A stretch of 34,918 nt of DNA from the NCBI GenBank assembly GCA_014238335.1, contig JABABI010000062.1:1-34918 (forward strand), given 5' to 3'. The stretch comes from Fuerstiella sp. (GTDB taxonomy: Bacteria; Planctomycetota; Planctomycetia; Planctomycetales; Planctomycetaceae). Within the stretch, counting starts at the first letter, position 1. Each line of letters starts with the position of its first letter. Positions 1 to 7,150 of this stretch are shown piece after piece. Below the pieces are notes generated by a model, which was given only the letters and a program-made list of their open reading frames with translations, searched no databases and was not told the DNA's origin. The translations under genes and the position numbers were made by a program.

Positions 1-289
1 CGTTATCTGCCAAACGCGCGCAGGATGAATTGTGTTTGTGATTCCTGAATCATTTCCGTGGACACCACCATGGCTAAAGATCCCCGATGACTATGTCGCA
101 CTCAGAATGCCATCCGGCTTTCACCTTGCCAGAACATGTGGTCGCGACGGACGACTTTCGCAGCAGGGACAACGCCACGGACCTGGACATTCGCTTCGAC
201 CTGGAAACACGCTGCAACCTGGAATATCCAGGCGACCTGGAAGTTCCGCACAAACGGACTCCGATCGTTTCTTACCCACAGCCTCAAGC
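1..289. other. Non-coding or unrecognised stretch at window start
   Basis: No open frame here shows a recognisable protein family, a ribosome binding site or a signal peptide. The short frames on both strands overlap each other and look incidental. The stretch contains a short 18-bp-period repeat (181-252) and runs into a decayed transposase whose similarity becomes traceable only at about 290. It may be further-decayed insertion sequence or host DNA; I cannot tell which. Confidence 0.4.
181..252. repeat. Four-copy degenerate tandem repeat, 18-bp period
   Basis: The heptamer ACCTGGA occurs at 181, 199, 217 and 235, exactly 18 bp apart, with degenerate sequence between the copies. Because 18 is a multiple of three, every frame shows a hexapeptide periodicity: DLxxxx in one plus-strand frame, TWxxxx in another, FQVxxx on the minus strand. 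None of these frames has a convincing start or a recognised product. It could be a relic of a repeat-containing protein gene or a simple tandem duplication. Confidence 0.6.
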
Positions 290-711
290 GAAGACTCTCT
301 CCTCGCGAAGCGGTTAAGTTCAACGTACAGGATAACCGGGCCGGGAGTTGACGTGAACGGGCGACGCGTGAGTACGTCCAGCACTACCACTCCAAGCAAA
401 ACCACCAACGTCTGAGTAATGAGCTGATCGAGCCCGCTGATAATGTTGGCTCCATTGCTGGCCGCATCCCATGCCGTGAACGGCTCGGCGGCTTGCTTAA
501 GTACTACCACCAAAGGGCTGCCTGAACTGCCAGCTGACCTTAGGACGTCGAATGCCCGCGATGAAGATCAGCCCCTGCTGCGGCCACAAGCTATTTTCAC
601 AGCCTGTGGCCGTCCTTCCCGATCGCTGGTCGGCCGAAATCACGTTCGGTTTTTTTCGCTGACATCCGATTGTTAAAGAGCTTTTCCGGTGGGCCGATTT
701 TTTGACCCTAC
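290..711 (+). mobile_element. Decayed 3' half of an integrase-core insertion sequence (copy 1)
   Basis: From 382 a single frame reads the C-terminus of an integrase-core transposase: HYHSKQNHQRLSNELIEP, then a stretch ending LLKYYHQRAA and a TGA at 523-525. The element at 13101-14501 has the counterpart ending ILKYYHQRAA. Upstream of 382 the match continues at nucleotide level to about 290 but is broken by stops and small indels. After the stop, blocks such as GCGATGAAGATC and TCGGCCGAA are shared with the other copy. The relic ends in ...TTTTTTGACCCTAC at 711, which inverts to GTAGGGTCAAAAAA and matches the left terminus of the other copy. The distance from stop to terminus is 186 bp here and 185 bp in the other copy. 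The 5' half is missing or decayed beyond recognition. Confidence 0.85.
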
Positions 712-786
712 GGCGAGATCTTGCAGCATTCCAGCAGCTGCCAGAAGTGACCGATGAGCGGGACTCGGCCGGTCGCGAAATGCTGT

Positions 787-3156
787 TTAGCGAATCAATT
801 CAACCGACGAAACCGCTACGTAGCGGCCTTGTTGGGTCACCGCGGTGGCCTGGATCGTGAACGGTTTGGGGAAGGGACCGGGGTTAGAGCCGACTTGAAG
901 TTGCAGCTCTATCATGTTCTCGTTCTCACCAGCCACGACCGTTTCACATGTTATGTCAGCAGTGTGCGCGGGAACCAGTAGTTTAATTTCCACAGGCAAG
1001 CGGCCAAGCGTCGATTCACGCAGAATGGAAATGGGAAGTTTTACCGTCTTGTCAGGTTGAATAATGAGGCTCGGCGAATCGGGACTCACTGTCAAGAGTT
1101 CGCCTTCGGCGACCACGATCATTTGATTTCCCTGCGGTTGATGATCACTGTACGAGACGCGATGAACAGAACCATCATGGTCTTTCACTTCGGCGGAGAG
1201 CATGACGATTGTTCGACTCGTCTTTCCAATCCACATCGTTGGGTGTAACTGAAGCGGATATTCGAACTCGTTTTTACCGGCAGGAACCTCGATCGTCGGG
1301 CCGGCCACGCCCTGCATGTGACGCTGTTGCCGGTCGGAAAGTCGGACTTGGATGGGACCGTCGTAACCACTGCGGTCGATGTCGAATTGCCGGTGATAGG
1401 TGCTGCCGCGCGGTGCCAGTGACTGCACATAGTGCTGGCGAATGGCAAACGGCGTCGGCATCGCGATCGCCAGCAAAACGTGATTCACGCCGTCGATTTG
1501 AACAGGCTGCGTCACGTCTTTGTCTGCGATGGTTGCCGTTCCCCGGATACTGATTTTGGTGACATCGATCTTCGTATCGATGGCTGCCGAAAACTTCAAC
1601 GTCGTGTCGTTCTTCTTTTCTGCGATCGTGTCGCCTTCGATCGAGACTCCGGCGGGAACACCCGCAATCGCCAGTTTAATTTCACCGGTGAATCCTCCGA
1701 GTCGTTCGGCCTGAACTTTCATAGTGGCCTGGGGAGGCTTCACATCATTGTCTGGATTGATCGCCGGAGTTCGCACCACATTCACGTAACTGCCGAACTG
1801 TTGCTTACCGGGATTGTCGTTGATGAAGAGTCGGAAACCGGGCGTGGACGGACGAACGTGAAGACGATAGGCAAATTCTGCTCCGCCGCGTGACGCAAAC
1901 CGCTCACGCACGCCGACACGATATTGCCCGTCCTGACTCACGGAGAACGTCAGTTTCGAATCGCTGTTACTGCTGTCGAAGTCGTCGTTGGTCGCCAGTT
2001 CTTTGCCCTCAGTGTCCTCGATGACAAGAACCGAATCCAGCGGACTGCCCAAACGACTCGCCCGCAGGTCGAAGTCGATTTTCTGATCAGCTGAGGCTTC
2101 GAATGCCCAATAGTCAACGTCTCCCGCTCGCTCGATACGGCCGTTTAACGTCGCAGGGACTGCGAATATGGACGCCTTCGCCGGGGCGTCGTTATCAGCT
2201 GTCTCCAGCAGTTCCGGCAGATCACCGATTTCCAAGCGACAGGGATTCGTCCAACAACCTGCTATCTGAAACGACTGACCGCAGCTTTGTGTGTTCGGAT
2301 CAGCAGGCAGCGTGAGCGTCGCGGTCGTCTCCGGCAGACGATGTCCGGTCAATTGCAGGGCGACTTCGGTGCCTCGCTGCCCGCCCAGCGGATACGCGGA
2401 ATCCACATGGGGACCGTCTGTGATTGTCAGACGGTAAACGAAGCTCTGATCGCCCTCGAAACGCACATCATGAATGTGAACCTTGTATTCGCCATCTTCC
2501 TGTGCCTGAAGATATAGTTTGGGATCTCGATTATTGTCACCGGTGGCTTCAGCAACGATTTTTCCGTCAGGACTTCGAATTTCGATTCGCGAATCCAGCG
2601 GCGAACCAAGCTGTTGAGCGGAGACGAAGAGGGTATATTCCTGTTTCGCTTTGGCGTGGAAGCTCCAGATATCCACATCTTTGCGCGGGTAAATGCGACC
2701 ATTGATGGTTAGCGGAGCCTGTACATCCACAGGTAAGGGCTCGCCATCGATTTCTGCTTCTACGATCTCGGGAAGATCACCGACTTCGAATTTCAAATTC
2801 CGCGAAGCACCCTGCGACGTCCAGACTCGCCAAATACGAGAACCGAGTGCCGCGTCGCCTGCAATGGTGACCTCGCCCAGATGGTCCAGATAATAGTCCG
2901 TCAGCTTGTTGAGTGTTGGTTCAAGCACGGGTAGTCGTTCGAGTCTGATGGTGGGAACTTCACGAACGATGGGAGAAGCCGTGATGCCTTCGCCGATCAT
3001 TTCGAACCGTGTTTCCCCATGCAGGAAGCAACCGCCAACATGGAAGTTCACGGTCGTGCCGCGTTGTGCGCCAGCAGGAAAGATGTATCCGGTGTACGGC
3101 TCGTTGGCCCACAACAGCGATGGCAGAAAAAACAGGAAGAAGAAAAGTCGCAGCAT
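787..3156 (-). CDS. Exported PPC-domain protein (pre-peptidase C-terminal-like repeats)
   Basis: About 789 residues. I place the start at 3156 because it gives a clean Sec signal peptide (MLRLFFFLFFLPSLLWANE) with AGGTG about seven bases upstream. An open frame continues to 3285, but that extension overlaps an intergenic repeat and looks non-coding. At least two modules resemble bacterial pre-peptidase C-terminal domains. Each has a 'DVD-x-W/Y-x-F' entry strand and an 'LGSPLDS' turn, followed by a Y-x-V or Y-R-V strand. The second half is predicted to be more beta-sandwich modules. No protease catalytic motif is visible, so this is probably an extracytoplasmic structural or binding protein. 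Planctomycetes commonly encode such proteins next to DUF1501 and DUF1549/DUF1553 genes, as here: the DUF1501 gene ends 139 bp upstream on the same strand. Substrate unknown. Confidence 0.88.
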   Translation of the reverse strand: MLRLFFFLFFLPSLLWANEPYTGYIFPAGAQRGTTVNFHVGGCFLHGETRFEMIGEGITASPIVREVPTIRLERLPVLEPTLNKLTDYYLDHLGEVTIAGDAALGSRIWRVWTSQGASRNLKFEVGDLPEIVEAEIDGEPLPVDVQAPLTINGRIYPRKDVDIWSFHAKAKQEYTLFVSAQQLGSPLDSRIEIRSPDGKIVAEATGDNNRDPKLYLQAQEDGEYKVHIHDVRFEGDQSFVYRLTITDGPHVDSAYPLGGQRGTEVALQLTGHRLPETTATLTLPADPNTQSCGQSFQIAGCWTNPCRLEIGDLPELLETADNDAPAKASIFAVPATLNGRIERAGDVDYWAFEASADQKIDFDLRASRLGSPLDSVLVIEDTEGKELATNDDFDSSNSDSKLTFSVSQDGQYRVGVRERFASRGGAEFAYRLHVRPSTPGFRLFINDNPGKQQFGSYVNVVRTPAINPDNDVKPPQATMKVQAERLGGFTGEIKLAIAGVPAGVSIEGDTIAEKKNDTTLKFSAAIDTKIDVTKISIRGTATIADKDVTQPVQIDGVNHVLLAIAMPTPFAIRQHYVQSLAPRGSTYHRQFDIDRSGYDGPIQVRLSDRQQRHMQGVAGPTIEVPAGKNEFEYPLQLHPTMWIGKTSRTIVMLSAEVKDHDGSVHRVSYSDHQPQGNQMIVVAEGELLTVSPDSPSLIIQPDKTVKLPISILRESTLGRLPVEIKLLVPAHTADITCETVVAGENENMIELQLQVGSNPGPFPKPFTIQATAVTQQGRYVAVSSVELIR

Positions 3157-3187
3157 GTTTTCACCTAAGCGGCGGAACGCCGCGCGA

Positions 3188-3207
3188 TTCGAACTGACGC
3201 TCGGAAA
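3188..3207 (+). repeat. Dispersed intergenic 20-mer, copy A
   Basis: Reads TTCGAACTGACGCTCGGAAA. It differs at one base from the minus-strand copy at 4705-4724 and resembles the copy at 7071-7090. It continues into GCTCCGTT, which the third copy also has. It lies in the gap between the PPC and DUF1501 genes. Each core can form a weak hairpin (CGARC, TGAC loop, GCTCG). Function unknown. Confidence 0.6.
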
Positions 3208-3295
3208 GGCTCCGTTATCGCTCCAATAAGATCTTCGCACCGTGCGCGAATGTGACGCAGCAGCACTCCAGCTGAACAGCGCCATGTCAGTCCAA

Positions 3296-4618
3296 CTAAA
3301 GCAAATCGCGAATCACGCGACCGCCATTCACAATCGCGACCGGTCGACCTTCAGCGGTTTTGAATTCTTCTTGGGGATTGATACCCATCTGATTAAACAA
3401 GGTGGCGGCAAGGTCTTCCGGGCCATACGGCGAATCCGCCGGGCGTTCGGCCCATTTGTCACTCTGGCCAAGAACGCGTCCGCCCTGAATTCCGCCACCG
3501 CCCAACAAAACGCTGAAGCATGGTCCCCAGTGGTCACGCCCCGCGTCCTTGTTGATGCGTGGTGTCCGACCGAATTCGCCGGTGACGATGACGAGTGTTT
3601 GCTTCAGCAGGCCTCGGTCCTGAAGATCTGCAAATAAGGTAGGGATGGCGGCGTCGAAGTCCGGAAGCAGGTGCTCTTTCAACAGGTTGAAATTATCGTA
3701 GTGCGTGTCCCAGTTCGAATGATCGATCGTGACACAGCGCACGCCGGCTTCGACCAATCGTCTTGCCATCAGGCAGCTTTGGCCTAACGTCGAACGTCCG
3801 TATTGATCCCGCAGCTTGCTCGGTTCCTTGTGGATATCGAAAGCCTGCTTGGCGGTGAAGGATGACATTAAATCCACGGCCTTCTGCCGAAAGACATTCA
3901 CTGTCTGAGCGTTCACGTTGGCTTCCACTTCGGCAGACTGCTGGAAACGATCGACACGCTTGAGCAGCTTTTGCCTGGCTTCCAGGCGACTGACTTTAAA
4001 CGAAACAGGAGCGACAAGGTCCGGTACCGAAAACCCAGGACTGTTCGGATCCGCATTGATCACAAAGGGAGCCGCGTTGGCGCCGAGGTACGAAGCACCG
4101 GCGCTCGGATGCATCGTGGGCAGGCACAGGTAAGGGCTAATGGGTCCGCGAGGACCGAGTTGATTGGCAATGGTGGAGCCAAACGACGGATGCTGATTAT
4201 TGGGAGTCAGTCCGCCATTGAATCCTGCGCCCGGCAATCGTCCGGTCAACATGTAGTGGTCTGCCTGTCCATGATTCGAATTGGGATGTGTGAACGACCG
4301 AATGATGGAAAACTTATCGACCTGCTGCGCGGTGCGTGGCAGGTGTTCGCAGATCTCGAGTCCCGGCAACGACGCAGAAATCGAGTCAAAAGGCCCTCGA
4401 ATATCTGACGGAGCATCGGGCTTCATATCGAACGTATCGATCGTACTGAGCCCGCCTCTCAGGAACACATAGATCAACGACAGATCGTTTCGTGGGTTGT
4501 CGGCAAACGCCTGCAACTGACAAATGTCGCTGAAGTTGACGCCAAGTCCGAAGACACTCGCGGCACCCACGCGCAGAAAACTTCGACGTTTGATTCCGTC
4601 ACGGAATGCTCGACGCAT
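3296..4618 (-). CDS. DUF1501 protein, Tat-exported, alkaline-phosphatase/sulfatase-like fold
   Basis: 440 residues, start at 4618 with GAGG about eight bases upstream. The N-terminus carries a twin-arginine motif (KRRSFLRVGAASVFGLG, about residues 10-26), implying folded export. The body matches DUF1501: 'GGLSTIDTFDMKP', 'SNHGQADHYMLTG', 'TIDHSNWDTHYDNF' and the C-terminal 'GEFGRTPRINKDAGRDHWGP' block, where His and Asp residues typical of the sulfatase/phosphatase fold are conserved. The family's biochemical activity is not established. DUF1501 genes usually follow DUF1549/DUF1553 genes in planctomycetes, and this one follows such a gene after 123 bp. It ends 139 bp before the PPC gene. Length is normal and no damage is seen. 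Confidence 0.93.
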   Translation of the reverse strand: MRRAFRDGIKRRSFLRVGAASVFGLGVNFSDICQLQAFADNPRNDLSLIYVFLRGGLSTIDTFDMKPDAPSDIRGPFDSISASLPGLEICEHLPRTAQQVDKFSIIRSFTHPNSNHGQADHYMLTGRLPGAGFNGGLTPNNQHPSFGSTIANQLGPRGPISPYLCLPTMHPSAGASYLGANAAPFVINADPNSPGFSVPDLVAPVSFKVSRLEARQKLLKRVDRFQQSAEVEANVNAQTVNVFRQKAVDLMSSFTAKQAFDIHKEPSKLRDQYGRSTLGQSCLMARRLVEAGVRCVTIDHSNWDTHYDNFNLLKEHLLPDFDAAIPTLFADLQDRGLLKQTLVIVTGEFGRTPRINKDAGRDHWGPCFSVLLGGGGIQGGRVLGQSDKWAERPADSPYGPEDLAATLFNQMGINPQEEFKTAEGRPVAIVNGGRVIRDLL

Positions 4619-4704
4619 TTCAAAACCTCGCCTGTTTGAACTTAGACTTCTTATTCAGTGAAACTTGTACACGTTGAGTCCGATTTTTGAAGTATGTAGT
4701 CACA

Positions 4705-4724
4705 TTTCCGAGCGTCAGCTCGAA
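4705..4724 (-). repeat. Dispersed intergenic 20-mer, copy C
   Basis: On the minus strand it reads TTCGAGCTGACGCTCGGAAA, a 19 of 20 match to the copy at 3188-3207. It lies in the 123-bp gap between the DUF1549/DUF1553 and DUF1501 genes, upstream of the latter. The CGAGC-TGAC-GCTCG core could fold as a five-base-pair hairpin. Confidence 0.6.
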
Positions 4725-4741
4725 TAAGCCGTCGAAGACGA

Positions 4742-6892
4742 TCAATGATTGAAAACGAACTCCAGGGAATTCATCAGACTCCAGGCCAGATCTTCTGCCG
4801 CCGCCTGTCGTCCTTCCGTTGCCGCCCTTAGATACTCAATCGCAACACCGCTTTCGTCCACGGCAGGAAAACGCGAACAAAACGTCAGATAGATAGAATC
4901 GACCAATCTTCGATCATCCGTTTCACTTGTCAGTCTGGCGACGGTTCCCGCGGGATGACTGAGTTTCTGCGATATTTCCGGCGCGTTCATCAAGTGCAAG
5001 ACCTGGCCCATACTGGGCATCGCGTTACGTTCGCAATCACATGCCGAGACCCGGTAGGGCCGACCAAACATCCGCAGGAACGAATGCTTTTCGCGACTGT
5101 CCCACAGTTGAATCGCGCGACTTCCGGTTGGCGCAGAATCGAATTCTTCGGTAACTCCGGTCGTTTGACAGACGGCGTCCAGCAAAACTTCCGCTGGAAG
5201 ACGTTTAAAAACGGCTCGCGAGTAATTTTGGTTGTCGCGGATATTGGTTTCGTTCGGGGCTGTGGATCGCTGATAGGCCGCGGACGAAGTGATTAGTCGG
5301 ATCAGGGCTTTGGCGTCAAATCGATAATTGACCAGATGCTGAGCCAGCGCGTCCAGCAGTTCAGGATTGGTCGGCGGATTGGTTTCACGAAAATCATCCA
5401 CCGGCTCGACCAGGCCTCGGCCCATGAAATGTGCGAACAGGCGATTGGCCAGATTTCGGGCGAACCAGGGATTCTGTCCGGAGGCCAGATAGCTCGCCAG
5501 CGCCTTCCGGCGATCACCAACGGGTTCGGTTTCCGGCATCTCCTGTCCCAGGCCGAATGGTTGCACAACTTCCTGCGTTCTGGGATGACGAGTTGCTGGC
5601 TGGCCCTCGGTAAACAACACGCTGCCATGCGGCCCCGACTTCTGTTTCACCTGCGTAAAGTGAGCCTGCATCCCATAGAAGTCCTGCTGACTCCACCGAT
5701 CAAACGGGTGGTGGTGACACTGAGCGCATTCAATTCGCACGCCCAGGAACACCTGGGAAATGGTGCTCGCCAATTCGCCTGGTTTCCTGACGACCTGATA
5801 AAAATGACCCTGAGGACTCTCCGACAGCGGGCCTTCGACCGTCAGCAGTTCGTGCAACATGCTGTCATACGGTTTATTTTCGGCAACCGAGTTCCTGATC
5901 CAGGAGTAATAGCGAAACGCACTCTGATGACCTAACGACTCGCGATCAACGCGTAAATGATCCGCCCATTTCAACGCCCAATAGTCAACGTACTCATCGC
6001 GTTCCAGCAGATGTTCGACCAGCTTCGATCGTCGTTGCGGATCCACATCCGCCAGAAATCGCTTTGCCTCGTCGACGGTCGGCAGAGTTCCGATCACATC
6101 AAGATAAACTCGCCGTAAGAATTCTTCGTCCGATGCGGTCGCTGATGGAACGATATTGAGATTTTTCAGTTTCTTATGAACCAGTTGATCAATGAAGTTG
6201 TGTTCCGGAAGCGGCGGCCAGGATTCCATTTTCGCCGCACGTGGAATCAGTACCTGAAAGACGCCGACCGGCCCCATGTAGCTGGCCATTACCGCAACCT
6301 GTCCGGGGCGATCGCCAACAGTGATCATCCCGTGTTCGTCAACGGAGGCTAAGACTTCATTGTTGCTTTGAAATCGAGACAATCGTGTAGCGTCGATGGT
6401 TGTCCCATCGGCATAGCGAGCGATCACTTTCAACTGCTGCTGCCCGCCGCTCTTCATCACCTGCTGACGCGGTGTCACGTCAATGCTGACGACCTGAGAT
6501 TCATTAGGATCGCCAATCAGCATTCCCCCGTGAATCCAATTTCTGATGGTTTGGAAATCGAGCGAATCATGGGCGATTCGAACGCCGCCACCATGCGGCA
6601 ATCGTCCCGAGACTTTTTGCAGGAACAAACTGCTGTCCGGCGTTGCCGGCGTAACCCGTCGTCCACGCCCTTCTTTCACGATCGCGTCATAATCGTCGTC
6701 CGGGGCAAATCCGAACACCGACAACTTGAATCCGTTTTGCCCTTCGGCCTTGCCGTGGCAGGAGGATCCATTGCAGCCATATCGACTCAGCAGTGGCTGA
6801 ACATCACGGCGAAAGCTCAGGGGCAACGATGGCTCCCCTGCAGACGAAGACGGCAGGACGAGGAGCATCAAAAGTATCAGCAAACATCGCAT
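4742..6892 (-). CDS. DUF1549/DUF1553 protein with N-terminal c-type heme-like motif
   Basis: About 716 residues from the start chosen at 6892, which gives a Sec signal peptide (MRCLLILLMLLVLPSSSAGE) preceded by AGGT. The frame is open to 6949, but that extension lacks a signal sequence. Order of modules: a planctomycete cytochrome-like domain with CNGSSCHG (a CX4CH spacing rather than CX2CH) at about residues 39-46; a bacterial Ig-like (BIG2-type) domain with 'ATRLSRFQSNNEVLASVD' and 'GMITVGDRPGQVAVMASY'; DUF1549 ('FIDQLVHKKLKNLNI', 'FLRRVYLDVIGTLPT', 'ECAQCHHHPFDRWSQQDFYG'); then DUF1553 ('NRLFAHFMGRGLVEPVDD' to the end). Second CXXCH-type motif 'CAQCHHHPFD' is a family hallmark. Likely an exported redox or carbohydrate-active protein of unknown activity, co-transcribed with the DUF1501 gene. 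Confidence 0.93.
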   Translation of the reverse strand: MRCLLILLMLLVLPSSSAGEPSLPLSFRRDVQPLLSRYGCNGSSCHGKAEGQNGFKLSVFGFAPDDDYDAIVKEGRGRRVTPATPDSSLFLQKVSGRLPHGGGVRIAHDSLDFQTIRNWIHGGMLIGDPNESQVVSIDVTPRQQVMKSGGQQQLKVIARYADGTTIDATRLSRFQSNNEVLASVDEHGMITVGDRPGQVAVMASYMGPVGVFQVLIPRAAKMESWPPLPEHNFIDQLVHKKLKNLNIVPSATASDEEFLRRVYLDVIGTLPTVDEAKRFLADVDPQRRSKLVEHLLERDEYVDYWALKWADHLRVDRESLGHQSAFRYYSWIRNSVAENKPYDSMLHELLTVEGPLSESPQGHFYQVVRKPGELASTISQVFLGVRIECAQCHHHPFDRWSQQDFYGMQAHFTQVKQKSGPHGSVLFTEGQPATRHPRTQEVVQPFGLGQEMPETEPVGDRRKALASYLASGQNPWFARNLANRLFAHFMGRGLVEPVDDFRETNPPTNPELLDALAQHLVNYRFDAKALIRLITSSAAYQRSTAPNETNIRDNQNYSRAVFKRLPAEVLLDAVCQTTGVTEEFDSAPTGSRAIQLWDSREKHSFLRMFGRPYRVSACDCERNAMPSMGQVLHLMNAPEISQKLSHPAGTVARLTSETDDRRLVDSIYLTFCSRFPAVDESGVAIEYLRAATEGRQAAAEDLAWSLMNSLEFVFNH

Positions 6893-7070
6893 TGATGGTG
6901 ACCTGACGTTAAACCGGACCAATCTAAGTCTATGCGTACCGTGGCCCATTCACAACACAGAATCGTTCGCCGATCCTGTCCTCATGCCGCAGGTGAAATT
7001 CGTTTAAGTTGAGTTCCCTCTCCCGTCCATCTCTTTGAACGGTATCTAACGAGGCAAGTGCCTCAGACCG

Positions 7071-7100
7071 TCCGAGCTGACGCTCAAAACGCTCCGTTGC
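7071..7100 (+). repeat. Dispersed intergenic motif, copy B
   Basis: Starts TCCGAGCTGACGCTCAAAAC and continues GCTCCGTTGC. Sixteen of the first twenty bases match the copy at 4705-4724, and the GCTCCGTT tail is shared with the copy at 3188. It lies in the 258-bp gap between the PVC heme gene and the DUF1549/DUF1553 gene. Confidence 0.5.
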
Positions 7101-7150
7101 CCCTCAGAAAACCTGACTCAAGTTCAACAGGTTCCGTGAGAGAGGCGTCG

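Noticed and set aside
181..252. The 18-bp periodic repeat as a CRISPR array
   Set aside because: Only seven bases are conserved, the period is far too short and there are no spacers or cas genes.
3157..3285. N-terminal extension of the PPC protein to 3285
   Set aside because: The start at 3156 has a good ribosome binding site and signal peptide, and the extension covers an intergenic repeat.
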